Shown here piece by piece: positions 10,291-22,251 of a stretch of DNA of 64,000 nt (the stretch's first letter is position 1; the number at the start of each line of letters is the position of its first letter). The position numbers and the translations under genes are program-made. Source of the DNA: Aphrophora alni (taxonomy: Eukaryota > Arthropoda > Insecta > Hemiptera > Aphrophoridae); assembly GCA_963513935.1 (NCBI GenBank), contig OY740774.1:29655949-29719948 (forward strand). The letters are read 5' to 3'. The notes under the pieces were generated by a model, which did not search any database, was not told where the DNA came from, and saw nothing but the letters and a program-made list of their open reading frames with translations.

Positions 10291-13139
10291 ATCGAAATAT
10301 GAGCAAGAAGTAAAAGTAAAATATAATTAAATTTCTTTTTTTTGATTTAGGAAGTAATAAAATATAAATAAATTATTACATATATGTGTAGATTTTAGGG
10401 CTAAAAAAAAACAAACAAATTATGCCTCTCGTTCAAATGCATAAGATATAATAATAAACACATGACTACTGTGTTTGACTTGGAGATAAAAAAGAAGATC
10501 TACTACAATAATAATTGTGGTAATGATAACTAGACAATTTTATGAATAACTTTTAATAGTCTATAAGAGTTATTTGATTCGATTGAAATATTTTATGTGC
10601 TGTGGCGGTGTGGGCGATAATTTTGTTAGAGTTAGACGAAACCAATAAAATAAAAAACAGAATTTTCATATTAATTATTTTTTTTAGTGACGACTGTACT
10701 TGTGACCTGGGGTGGGTCAAATAAAATACAAGCTGTTTACCATGGATATTTGGTTGTACAATTTCTATTTTCTTGCACTTTGTATTTGATGCCTTATATC
10801 TCTTATTGCTCCTTCGTTGTTCGTACTGTATCTAACGTTTGTGTAATATGTCACTCTAGTATTCAGGTTTCATTTGAAATTACGTTTAAAGTATCAGCAC
10901 GCCCTATAGTTGTAGGTTGTAATGACATCATATAAAATTGGGGGTTGTTTGTAAAATAAAAACAAATAGGAATGTAAGACGTGTATTATAATATTCCTTG
11001 TCAAGAAGGCGAAATGTCTGAATGAAACTAATCATGAGATTTATGAACCAGGATTTGTTACGGATAGTTTTATAGGTGTTTATTCAAAGAACAAATCATT
11101 CCAGATAGAATTTTTAATTGTTAGTATTTTAATATACAATTTTATTTCTTCCTTAAATTTACATGAAACAGATTTTTAATTGCTACAGGGTACCAAGCTG
11201 CTTTCATACATCAGATATAATTTGGTTTTTTCTTTCCGATCATTTCACTTAAGAGTTGAATAAAAACTTTTTCGTGATGAAGATAGAAGGGTTTTTGTCA
11301 TTAAACAATTAAGGAAAACATTTTTTGTTCTATGTCTGTATATCAATCTTTTTCTTTTACTTATATTATTGCCACACGTTTAACTTAAGAAGTACAAAAA
11401 GGATTTTGAAAAATTTGATATATAATACGGGTTTCAATTGAATTTAAATCGAAAAACAATATAATTTAGCTAAACTAAATTACTTCAGAAATATTATATT
11501 GTTTTTAATGGTTTTAAAATTGATCAATTTTATTATAAGAGTTTTTAGTGACAAAACTTAAACCCTATTTAATTCCTTTTGTATATGTCCTAATAAAGAA
11601 TAATAATAGTTTATAAAATAATTGTATGCTCAATCTTAGTATACTTTATATTACTTTATGTAGATTAAAAAATAGTACAAAGAAAAAAAGGACGGATTTT
11701 ATATAAAAATTAAATCATTTCTATTTTCTGAAATATTTTAAAGCAAATGTATATGGATTATTCCCCTCTTACATGCGTAGAGATAGAAAACTGCAGTGAT
11801 GGGATATCAGGAAGAAATTCAATTTCAAAGTTGAGCTTACACGTTGCATGCAGTCTCTTGCAATGTAAATATATTACAGTAATACATATGCGTCAGGCAG
11901 TATGAAACCTTAACAGAGAGATTTAGAGTGCAATTTTATGCAAACTTAGTTTTACTTCACACATATTCCTATTACAAAAAAAGTTGAGTTTACTTGAAAA
12001 ATATTTTTATATTTTAACGGATATATCAGTATTAAAGGATACGATGAACCGACATAAAAATAGGAATCGAATGAGAGATAATACTCAGATTTAATTAACA
12101 AATGCGTTATTAGTAACAATACCATCCCAACGTTTTACTATTAAATCGTTACGAGTATCCTTTTGACTACTTAAAAAAAAAAAAGAAAAAAAAGTTTTTA
12201 TATATGTAACCATTGAAAATGGTGACTTATTTAGTGAAAAGTCGTCTTGTAGTTAAGGACGTGGTATTTGGGGAATTGAGTCTGTTTTTATCACTTAGTG
12301 GTGATTGAAGTTTATAAAAAAATAAAAACAAATTTATAAGCACCGTCCTGGTACTTATTCAGCGATATCATACGGACGAAATAAGTTGGTCCGTTAGCCT
12401 TGTACGAACTGTTAAATTTTATTGGTAAATCAAAGGTCTTGCCCAGTATACACAGTGTAGGGTACATTTGTTTATAACAGTCATTACACAAGTTTACTGA
12501 ACCTGAGGATTGTGTATATCACTACATTCTTAACTATGATAGATATTTATATATTAAACTGTATCTACTCGCTTAACTTGTATCAGCCTATGTGGGCCTT
12601 GTAACTGTGCATATTTGAAGAACTCTCCTCTCGTTTCGTTCTTGTCGGTACCTCAGACTTGCCGGATCATTCAACTATGTGAATAATACATTTATCTGGA
12701 ATATCCGAATTCGAAATTAAATTTATTGACAATAAATTACCTATTTGTCGTCATAGATGCGCGTGGTTAGTATCATTACATCGAAATCTGCTAATGTTTA
12801 TGCAATTTGTGTGTTAAAAGTTGAATAACTAACGAGATATCAATCAAACACAGTTTAATGTGGTAGCCATGTTGACATTTTCAATTCGATTTAACTTCAT
12901 ATCAATAGGTTTTAATATTTTAACAAATTTCAGTACTAAATCTCGATGTTTATGGTCGCTAATGTGCTTACAAACAGACAACAACGACAGCAAGATGGAG
13001 GACAGACGGACAGGTCGTCGAAATTGTATTTCACTTTAGAATACAATTATTTTATTACAATTCAGTCGGATTGTGTTAATCCCAAAATATATAATTTTAA
13101 TTACATATTACCCGCTCGTAAGGTTTATATTTTGGAATA
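10291..13139. other. Interior of R1-flanked block, no gene recognised
   Basis: About 2.85 kb between the inverted R1 copies. An 82-codon frame at 10687-10935 is open but hydrophobic, Cys-rich and without recognisable motifs, and I do not support it as a gene. No transposase motif was found. If the block is a transposon, it is non-autonomous. Confidence 0.5.
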
Positions 13140-13400
13140 TATTTTAAATATTATTTGTTAAAGTACTGGTACAAACTGATTAAAATATTTTGTGATTGTT
13201 TACGTCTCAAGCCTCAGTTTGATTGGGATAAAACGTTACAGGCCCCGTATCTCTGCATCACTGCAACCTGCATTACTTGTGACGTCATTACAAGAAGTAA
13301 TCTATATGTAAGTTACTCATCAACGACACTTTACGAAGTGAAGTAACTTTAATTACACTTTCATTAAAACGTGGTTTTTGGAGTCTTCTGCATCGCTAAA
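13140..13400 (-). repeat. Repeat R1, copy 2 (inverted)
   Basis: Reverse complement of copy 1. It contains the same TGACGTCA plus ACAAGTAATGCAGGTTGCAG block and the GAGGCTTGAGAC segment; by eye about 80% identical to the other copies over the best-aligned part. Confidence 0.75.
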
Positions 13401-13644
13401 AGAAATAAATTATGAGGTGAAACAAGAATATATTTTTTATGCATATGTGACTTATTTTTTTTTGTTAGTAAGTTAAAAAATATGATTAATGTTTAGAAAC
13501 ATGTTAGACTTTAAACAAGTAAAAATTTTCAATGCCTTCTTTTACCTTAAATTAAAGACTAATCAGTATATATTTTTCAATAAAAATTCATTTACAAAAC
13601 TCTATTCATGTTGAAAGTCTCTGTGGTCTAATCCACAAGAGTAA

Positions 13645-13646
<2 letters not shown>

Positions 13647-13714
<68 letters not shown>

Positions 13715-13767
13715 AATTTTGTATAGAAATTTTTATATAGATATATAAAATATAGTTTTTAAAAAAA

Positions 13768-13808
<41 letters not shown>
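13647..13808. repeat. Two (TA)n microsatellites
   Basis: TA runs at 13647-13711 and 13772-13808, separated by about 60 bases of AT-rich sequence. Confidence 0.95.
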
Positions 13809-13813
<5 letters not shown>

Positions 13814-14685
13814 TGGAAATTTTTATATCTCTATCCAATATAAATTAAACCTTTCTTTAATATGAACACATTGGAATGCTACAACTTTAATTTTAAATTA
13901 ACTAAACAATGAACAAAAACTGCAATAAATATCTAACAAAACAAATAAAGAAGGTGATGGCTGGCTACACGGTGTTTACCCAGGTCTATAATACAAAGTA
14001 GAAAATACGTCCACTAAATGTAATGCCCAATAGTTGGTATCATGGGCCTTTATGTTTAACACATTGATATAGGTCTTCATGTTAAAAAAAATCGACAATT
14101 TTTCGTATTTCGAGTAGTCATACGTACGTAAAAATGTTAAATTTTTATGTTTCGAAAAAATATCTCTCAAACCACCATTTTTTGAGAATTTGCCATCTTT
14201 AAGGACGTCTTAGAGGCAGTTGTGATGATTTACAGCTAAACATAAAAAACTCACCACTTGCTACTTTTTAAAATTTAAATAAACAGGATTCACAACTACA
14301 AAACCATCAAATATTATTCGTATAACAGTACACTCTGTTATTTGAATTTCCTCTGAAGCTTGATATAACTTTTATGTAATTCGTAGATATGCATCAATAA
14401 ATTACAAAGTAAAAGATGAACATAACAGTCCGATCGTTTACGCTTGCAAAACATTGAACTTGGAAAGGAACACAGTAATAGTGAAGGTAAAGAATCCACA
14501 CTGGGCTTAAAACAACAATTTATTTTTGTATTAAATCATAGCAGCAATGTTAAATTCATAAACTACAGGTTAACTCAATTCTTTAACTACAAATATATTA
14601 TCCGTTATTTTTGGACATTACTTAAAATGCATGGATATCTTCTAATAAAGAGCATTTAAATCACTTAATTCAAGTTTTAAAGTGA
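13809..14685. other. AT-rich stretch, nothing identified
   Basis: Only short AT-driven frames are present; no motif could be supported. Confidence 0.5.
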
Positions 14686-14689
14686 ATAA

Positions 14690-15690
14690 AAGTAAAAAGA
14701 TTTTTTTTTTCAAACTCCCCTATTTTACTTAACAAATCCTTATACACTTAGATGGATTACCTCCCTCGAGGGTAGACTACAACATTCCCCCTTCAGATAA
14801 ATTAATTGCGAAACAAAGTTTTCAGCAACTCTTTAACTTTTTTTTTTTTTAACAATAATTGTTACTCATGAAGAACGAATAGTTGGGAGTAGGCTACAAC
14901 GAACTCTTAGATTGCATGTTTGTCCATTTCTTATTACCGCAGCTAAGGCATACTTGAACGAAATACCAAAAACAAGAAAAACAGTTAAAGTTAAAAAGTC
15001 GTTAAGAGAGTTATTAGATACATTATTATAGAGCTTTAAGATTTATTAGAACCAAAAGGGGAAGTAAGTATTTCCCTGTACTCACCAAAGTCCATAAGCT
15101 AGATTTATCAACACTAGTGGTTCTCAGTGGTTGGTGAGGTACGGGTAAATTAGTCGAATTATGTTTATACCTTATTGTAAATCACTGATGAATATATTTA
15201 GGTTATAAGAAAGTTAAATCACGTTTGATAGGAAATAAAGGGGAAAGGGGCAACAGTGTAACTGTTATGTAAATAATAATATATTTTACATCTTCGTATT
15301 TCTTATGAAATTCTTAATGGTTTTAATTCATATAAAATAAACCATAGAGAAAGTAATATGCGAGAAGACTTTAGTTTAAAATAAAGTAAAAATTAGAAAA
15401 ATTAAAAAAAAAACAGTACAACTCTAATTTTCATTAAATTTTTTGTCCGACTCTTTGCCTTGTTCAAACAACTATATATAATAATAGTGAGTTCCCTATT
15501 TGGAACATTCAAATCCATGCCTTGGAATCGTTACAGTTCTGAGTGGTCGCCATTTAAAACAAGAGAGGCACTTTAAACTTATAACATTCGGGAATGTTGA
15601 AGAAAATCTGATTTCTAAGTTTCATAATTATTGGACGCAATAAATCATGCGTTTGGACGTAATTGCGTGGTCGTTTAGAATGGTCCCATT
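14690..15690 (-). repeat. Left arm of 5.3-kb inverted-repeat block
   Basis: Pairs in reverse complement with 19200-19995. Clear anchors are GGATTACCTCCCTCGAGGG (about 14753) against its complement near 19917, the AGTTGCTGAAA/TTTCAGCAACT segment, and CCTTGGAATCGTTACAGTTCTGAGTGGTCGCC (about 15519-15550) against 19319-19360. Identity is roughly 70-85% with indels. Because an RT fragment leads into the right arm, the arm is best explained as the 3' part of a non-LTR element present in two inverted copies. Confidence 0.7.
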
Positions 15691-15784
15691 AAAATACTAA
15701 CCTCTGTTTGTTTTTTTTATAAATATATACTATTTTGTTTGTTTGTGTCTTACATTTATCACTTTATGTCTGTTAGCCTATTGC

Positions 15785-15890
15785 AGACGGAGAACGGGAA
15801 AATGCAACGTTTTGACGGTACTCAAATCCAACTGTATCAGGATAAGTGTGCACATCTGCCAACTGAGCTACACCTGCCAAAAATATTAAA
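15785..15890 (-). repeat. tRNA-derived SINE head or pseudo-tRNA
   Basis: On the minus strand the sequence GGTGTAGCTCAGTTGGCAGA contains a good pol III A box (TAGCTCAGTTGG). About 40 bases further on, GGATTTGAGTACC is a degenerate B box. The cloverleaf cannot be completed, so this is not a functional tRNA. It is more likely the head of a tRNA-derived SINE or a dead tRNA. Confidence 0.45.
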
Positions 15891-16252
15891 CCGTAAGAAC
15901 TAAATATTTATACCTCATTAAAGTCTCTAAGTAGTAGAAATTTAATGATGACACTAGAGGTTCCAGAAACCGTTGTTTATACTATAGAAGACTTAAAAAC
16001 AAAAAAAAAATATTTTTAAAAAAAAAGAAGAATCTTTTGTTGGAATTAACACCGTAACAAATTTGTTTCAATACCTTAAACTATTACTTAAAACTTTTTT
16101 TTCCCAATAGGCTGATGAATTCAGACAAATACGACAATAATCATTTTATATAAGAGAATTAAATTGTAAAATGTTAGTGTTGTAAAGTAGAACGATCTTA
16201 AATTGACCATTAAAAATATTATTACTCCTGGATCTTGGACCATATAGAAAGA

Positions 16253-16329
<77 letters not shown>

Positions 16330-18920
16330 TATGAGGAGAAGGAGGGATTACACCAAAGGAAGGGTTAACTAGACGATTGTTTATGTGATCGTTTCCTTAA
16401 TACGTACGCCTTTTTACGTAAACGACTTAATTTCTCTAAAAAAGAATGTTCATATGTTGTGAGTACAAAACCAAAAAATCGTCCACATTTGTATTATAAT
16501 ATTTCTCAAAATTTGTTAATTTAAGGAAATGTGATATCATTGGCTCAAAACCATGTTTGCAAAATTGTACGTAAAAATGTAACGGTTCAGGAATAAATAA
16601 TTGGCAAAAAAAAAAAAAAAATGAACCTTGAAAGTTATCATTAAAATTACGATTTTAAACAAATATGCTGGCAACATATTTATTGTACAAACGAAGCAAA
16701 CAAGGAAGGCCATTATTAGATATATAAAATTTAATTTTAGAAGTCATGTTTACATGGATCATTTTCACTTTACATTTGACACTACAGGACTGATATTTTT
16801 GTGGTACTAGTAGTTTAAGGTTCGTTTAATTTAGTTTTGGGGATGGGTGAGTACAATGTTTTTGGATCACTTATTAATTATATGTCATTGATAAAAACCA
16901 GAGTATCATTACATGAAAAATGTTCCTTCGGCCATGTTATATCCGCTGAAAGTTCAAAAGTTATAGTTACATTTTAAAATAAATTGTATTCAACATTGGA
17001 CTAAGTTTTTGTAACAGCGTTTATATATATATATATATTCATGGCGGTTAAGATTCGAGATTATTTTTTTTTTAATTTCCATCAATTTAAATTATTACCA
17101 CACAAAAGATAAAACTAAAAATAATGTATACTGATTCATTTTTATGCGCTACAGAGATGAAATTGTACACACGTTTTTTTCATATACCAAAAACATTTAT
17201 TCCATGTTAGTAAATTCTTTGATACATAATTGTTTTTCTATTCTTACAAATGAAAAACATTTTAGCCATCTTCAGGTAAAAAAACTATAAGACATTCAGA
17301 GTACAAAAGAACAGTTTATTATATTAATAATAAAAACCCAAGATGCATAATGAACAAAGAATAGCGTACAAAGCCATCGCCCAGTGGACATCTACAGCAA
17401 ACAGCTCTCTCAAATCTCTAGTCTTAATGTTGTTCTGAGGTATTTGCTCTTACGTACACTCCTTCCCACTTCCATACAGGTTTCAACTTTGTACATCTAT
17501 TCTGTCAGCTATATTTGAACTTACTTCCCTCATTCTGTGATTCCATACACCTTTATTTTATTTTTAGTGAGATCCTAAATTGGAAAGCTAGTATTTATAA
17601 TATGGTGAATCACGGAGCAAAAGGTGTAGCATACGAATGCTGTTTAATCATTGATAACCTATTGCATTATTTAACCTTACCTGACTAAGTGCAGATCTGT
17701 CTATGTTTTGTAACATGAGTAGCTAAGGAAAAGATATCCATGGAGATAAAAAAGAAAAATAACAAACTTCTGAATGACGTTATCGATGCTGATAGAATGG
17801 AGTATGACCACCGTGATGACTACCAGGATGGGAATGGAAATAAACCTAGTAGAGGAAGGTCAAACAGATCAGTTATTTGGAATCACACTCCTGTTAGAAG
17901 AAACACAAAATAAAAAAGGATAAGTTGGCTTGAAAGGCCTATGAAATATCGTAAAAAATGCCAGAGCTATAACATGTCAGGGGCCTGTTGGAGAAGGTGG
18001 AGTCCATTCATTAATCATTTTTGTGTGCTGCACTTCCTAAAGTAGTAGCCTCTTGAGAGGCTTCTATAGACAATAGTTCAACGTCTTAGAAGTCGTAAGG
18101 GGGCACACAGAACTCTAGGTGCATTTCACCACCACATCACTAATATTACTACCACAAATAACGAAAAATTGTGTTGGAGATTCGACATCAAAGGTTGCCG
18201 TTTTTATTCATTCTACATTAATATGTATGTTTTATATGAAAAAAACTATTGAGTAATTTATTTGGGAATTATACTTCTATACTATGTGTTTGTGATAAAG
18301 TAAAGCAGCTTTAGTTTGTATTCCAAACTTATTAATCGTTAAGTCTTTATTTACTCTTCACATTCAAATAATCTTTAGTTTTGTGCTAGTTGGGTGTACA
18401 GTTTGGATAAAAGAAAATAACAAGTTCACAGACAATATAAGACAATAGACAATACGAATGCGGATTATCCTACAGACTTTAAATATATCAAATAGGATCC
18501 GTACAGTATTCATGTAATCCTGTAAAATAATGATTTCTTTTGTGGTTGTCTTTCAAATAAGAGTTGAGAGGATTCCAAGGCGAGCATGGAGAATGTCTTT
18601 ATGTAGAATATGTAAATAAAGGTAATGGTAGAAACATACGCATGGATTTACGAAAGTGACTAGATAGGAAAAAGGCTGAAGTAATAATAATAATAATAAA
18701 GCAATGTTTTATTTTAATATAAAATATTGTTGCAACTTTTAAAATAGCTTACTATTTTTAAATTTCAAGTTATACATAAAAAATAAACTAATATTTTTCT
18801 GGATATATTTAAATTAAAGAAACGTTTGTAAATTAAATAAAGTTATGACTTAATGTACACAGACGTCTTCGCTGTGGTCACGCAGTCGCCAGCGTCCAAG
18901 TTTGTCTTAACTTTGAGGTT
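15891..18920. other. Interior of the 5.3-kb block
   Basis: Mostly unassigned AT-rich DNA. It includes the (GA)n array listed separately, a short TA run at 17022-17038, and a 57-codon ATG frame at 17740-17913 with a Gly/Arg/Asn-rich end (PSRGRSNRSVIW). That frame is too short and unsupported to call. A CCTGAAGATGGC phrase on the minus strand near 17275 resembles hammerhead-bearing tails but lacks the GAAA half. Confidence 0.4.
16246..16329. repeat. (GA)n microsatellite
   Basis: A nearly pure GA run of about 84 bases with two interruptions. Confidence 0.97.
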
Positions 18921-18925
18921 AAAAA

Positions 18926-19310
18926 GTAATTTAAAAGATCTGAAATTATGATCTTCAGAAAAGGTGCTAAATTAGGTGGTAATGATAGGTGGTACTACAA
19001 GGGTAAAAGAGTTAAGGTAGGTAATAATTATAAGTATTTGCCGATAATACTAACCACAAGATTAACATGGGATCATCAGATTTAAAAAAGTGCGCTCCGG
19101 CTAAGTGGATTTAAAATAGTGTTTGGGGAATCTTTTTGATTCCAACAAGATATTGTTAAATATAAAGTTCAGATTATCAAAGAAAAAATGTGTTACTGGT
19201 GTTAAGTGTGGAGATTTACGCACAAACGTATGCACCAATATTTATAAAGTTTATAAATCAGATTCATTGCAACAAGCCAGAATAATGAATGTTAAAGATG
19301 CCCCCCCCCT
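18926..19310 (+). pseudogene. Non-LTR retrotransposon RT, C-terminal part
   Basis: A degraded reverse transcriptase segment past the catalytic core. It begins MIFRKGAKLGGNDRWYYKG and continues to NNYKYLPIILTTRLTWDH, which fits the conserved MVFRxGG....W.Y.G....V..YKYLG...T.RL.W block of the thumb region in Jockey/CR1-like elements. An in-frame TAA follows. Downstream, fragments in the same frame up to about 19230 (QQDIVKYK...CYW..VWRF) fit the family's next conserved ...LYG.E.W block, broken by stops. It lies at the inner edge of the right inverted arm, which identifies that arm as probable LINE 3' sequence. Confidence 0.6.
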
Positions 19311-19995
19311 TTAAAAAGGCGACCACTCAGAACTGTTACTGCACGATTCCAAGGGATGGAATCGAAAGTTCCTAAAAGCGATAAAATTAAAACAATTAGA
19401 CCAAAAGTTTATTAAAAATATTATTATTTGCATGAGTTACTTTGGTTACCCCTCCCCCCGTTGTATCCTATATAAGTTAATATAACTTCCGCATAACTAA
19501 AATGTATACATCAGTGAGCTATAATAAAGTACAAAGACAATTATTCGGTTAATTTATACTTCCTGCCCGCCACCGAGGCCCACTAATGAGTAAATTTAGT
19601 TGATGAACATTAATGAGAACATCACAATATTTATTATCACCTGTGATTCCAATATATGTTAAAGGACAATGATGATAGAAGAAATAATTCTCATAACGGC
19701 TTTGTAACTTAAATTGTTTCTTCCTGATGGTGGTGTTTTGTTCAAGTGTAATGTAGCTGTGGTAATACAAATTCGACATATATGCCACCTAAAGTTTGTT
19801 GTATGGGCAAAAATAATATTTTGTTAGTAACAACTTTTGATTAAAAAAAAAGTTAAAGAGTTGCTGAAATTTTTGTTTCTCAATTAATTTCTCTAAAGGG
19901 GAAGTGTTGTAGTCTATCCTCGAGGGAGGTAATCCATTTAAGTGTATAAAGATTTGATAAATAAAATAGGGGAGTTTGGAAAATATATTTCCCTC
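19200..19995 (+). repeat. Right arm of 5.3-kb inverted-repeat block
   Basis: Mate of 14690-15690; see that entry for anchors. It follows the RT fragment and therefore probably represents the element's 3' coding end and 3' UTR. The two arms point outward. It contains homopolymer C runs at 19301-19310 and 19450-19459. Confidence 0.7.
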
Positions 19996-20619
19996 CATTT
20001 TTACTCAGTTATAACCTTCAGTTACATGATTAAAAATCATTTTATTAGGTGATATCCATGCAATTATGTAATGTTAAAAATATAACGGTTATGATATATC
20101 TAATAACTAACCAGCAATTCCATGAATAGCTAGCCTTCGCTGCTAAGATTTAATACGATTAATTAGGTTTATGTTTTAAACCCAGAGAGGTTTATTTACC
20201 CGGAACTATTTGTTTGTGTGCTTACTTGTTCAATTCATTAGAATAGTAAACAATCCAATAACAGTTCATATTGTACCCTTTAATATATTATTGATGCGGG
20301 TTTACAAATTAAAGTTAAACCAATTTTATTTGTAACTCAAGGACACAAAGTGAATTGTTATGTAAATGATATCGTATTTTATGATTTTGTTGATATAAAA
20401 CGTTTTATTCAATAATTATATAAAAATAAGTATCAATTAAGGGAAGTTTTTATTGAAAACATTAAAAAATTATCTGTAATAATTTGGTCGAAGAAATATC
20501 CCTTAAAGAACCCTACACACTTTTCAAGACTGCTGGTATGATATATTGATTTAAAAAAATAAAAATTAACCATTTTTTTAAAAACACTTTGGAAAGATCT
20601 GAATAATATATATAATATA

Positions 20620-20658
<39 letters not shown>

Positions 20659-20716
20659 AGTATACAACATAGTCAATATGCCAAGATGTATATAAAAGAG
20701 AAATACTCAAATGAAA
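19996..20716. other. AT-rich stretch with (TA)n
   Basis: Holds a TA run at 20623-20653 and otherwise nothing recognisable. It ends at the left breakpoint of the tandem duplication. Confidence 0.5.
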
Positions 20717-21849
20717 CTTGACCACTGTAATGTCGTAGTAAAATTTACTTTCATGATTACACAAAGGTTGTTTACAAATAGTGCTGATACCTAGTTGCTT
20801 CTTAAATAATCACATCTTTTACTACTTGTCGCGTCTAATTAATGGAACCCATAAAAATTTAATTAGATAATGCTGATCTGGTGAAAAAAAACAATCAAAC
20901 GGAAGTAATATATTTAACTTATTTTACAGAAAATATTATGACAGCTAAATATATTATACAATAAAAATGATTTGGTTTTTGTATGGAAATTCCAATCTGT
21001 GATTTTTTGTAATGCGTTCTTACAAAAAAAAAAAAAAAAAAATGTTGTCCTGTCTCAAAATATTAGAATGTATTTAAGGGAAAAGTGTGGCAGATATGAT
21101 ATTATCCTGTGAGAATTACTTCAGAAACAAAAGAAAGAATAATCGGTGAATTTTCTTTGAATAATTTTTGTTTGTACTATTTGGTTTAGTCCTATAACAA
21201 ACAACTTTTGCACAAAAGGTTCCGGGTTCTATCCCTGTGATGGCTTAAAAATATGGAATCTGGAATTAAGAAAAAATTGGCAGTTGAAATAATTTGGGAA
21301 TAAATGTCATAAAAATATAATAAAATTACAATTTTCTCAATATCTCCTTTAGTCTTTTGAACAAATTTCGTTAAATCTATGAACCCTAACAATAAGTATT
21401 CGTCACTATCTCTCCAATAAAGCCGGTTCGTGCGTTATCGTTTATTGCATTTTGCGTTCACAGTTTATTTAATTTTAAATTAAAATTACTGATAACCATT
21501 GTGTTTAATTTTGATCAAATATTAACCGATATTATATAGAAATGCATGAAATCATCAATATATTTAGAATGCATATAATTCAAAATACTTACTGAAATAA
21601 TTAAATGTAATTATTTATCATATTTACATTTAGAACAAAGAGAAATTTAGCAAATATAGATTTTCAGAGATCTTCCTAATGTAAATATATACTTTTACAT
21701 TCAATGAATATATATATTTAAAAAATTTAAAATAGGAGAAAAGTGTAACCTCTTTATTAACCTTCATTGCATTCTTCAACTTAGCAAATACAAGACACGT
21801 ATGCATACAAAAATATCTTCTAGTTGAAACTCAAAGTTGATTTCTATTA

Positions 21850-22090
21850 ACGATGCAGTAGACTCCAACAGCCATGTTTTAATGAAAGTGTAATGAAAAT
21901 TGCCTCATTTTGTAAAGTGTTGTTGATGAGTAATTTACATACAGATTGCTTCTTGTAGTGACGTCACAAGTAATGCAGGTTGCAGGGATATAAGCAGGCA
22001 CTTTTTACGTTCTTGAAATTGCAACAAAATTGAGCCTCGAGACAAAAATAAACAGAAAATATAATAATCACTTTGTACAGTCCAGTAAAT
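21850..22090 (+). repeat. Repeat R1, copy 3 (in unit A)
   Basis: Contains ACTCCAACAGCCATG, TGAGTAATTTACATACAGATTGCTTC, TGACGTCA and AATGCAGGTTGCAG followed by a TATA-like GATATAAG. A small open frame begins just downstream, so the repeat reads like a promoter plus the start of a transcript. Confidence 0.75.
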
Positions 22091-22251
22091 ATTTCAAAGT
22101 AAAACACATTGTATTTTTCTCAAAATGTAATAATGTAAAAGACTTACAGAGAGCTTTCGCTCTTTGTCAAGGTAAGGGTAGGGCCGGTGTTACATCAACG
22201 GTGAAGTTTGTTGAGAGTACATTCCCCTTAGATAAAGGGGCACAACGGTAG
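22030..22251 (+). CDS. Unidentified 73-codon frame downstream of R1 (unit A)
   Basis: I do not recognise this protein. It starts at a TTG in this copy (ATG in copy B) 60 bases after the TATA-like GATATAAG of R1. It encodes a basic peptide with FFSKCNNVKDLQ and ends FPLDKGAQ. A good splice-donor-like CAAGGTAAGG occurs inside it at about 22168, so it could be exon 1 of a longer gene whose later exons are not visible. Copy B at 28264-28485 is also open and differs at about three residues. Persistence of the frame may only reflect the recency of the duplication. Confidence 0.2.
   Translation: MSLETKINRKYNNHFVQSSKYFKVKHIVFFSKCNNVKDLQRAFALCQGKGRAGVTSTVKFVESTFPLDKGAQR

Noticed and set aside
17255..17285. 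CCTGAAGATGGC phrase on the minus strand as a hammerhead
   Set aside because: The GAAA half and stem II pairing are absent.
17740..17913. 57-codon ATG frame with a Gly/Arg/Asn-rich tail
   Set aside because: Too short, flanked closely by stops, no homology I can recall; noted in the block description only.
21180..21250. Possible tRNA/SINE with A-box-like TTGGTTTAGTCC and B-box GGGTTCTATCCC
   Set aside because: Arms do not pair into a cloverleaf and the A box is weak; kept only as a mention within unit A.
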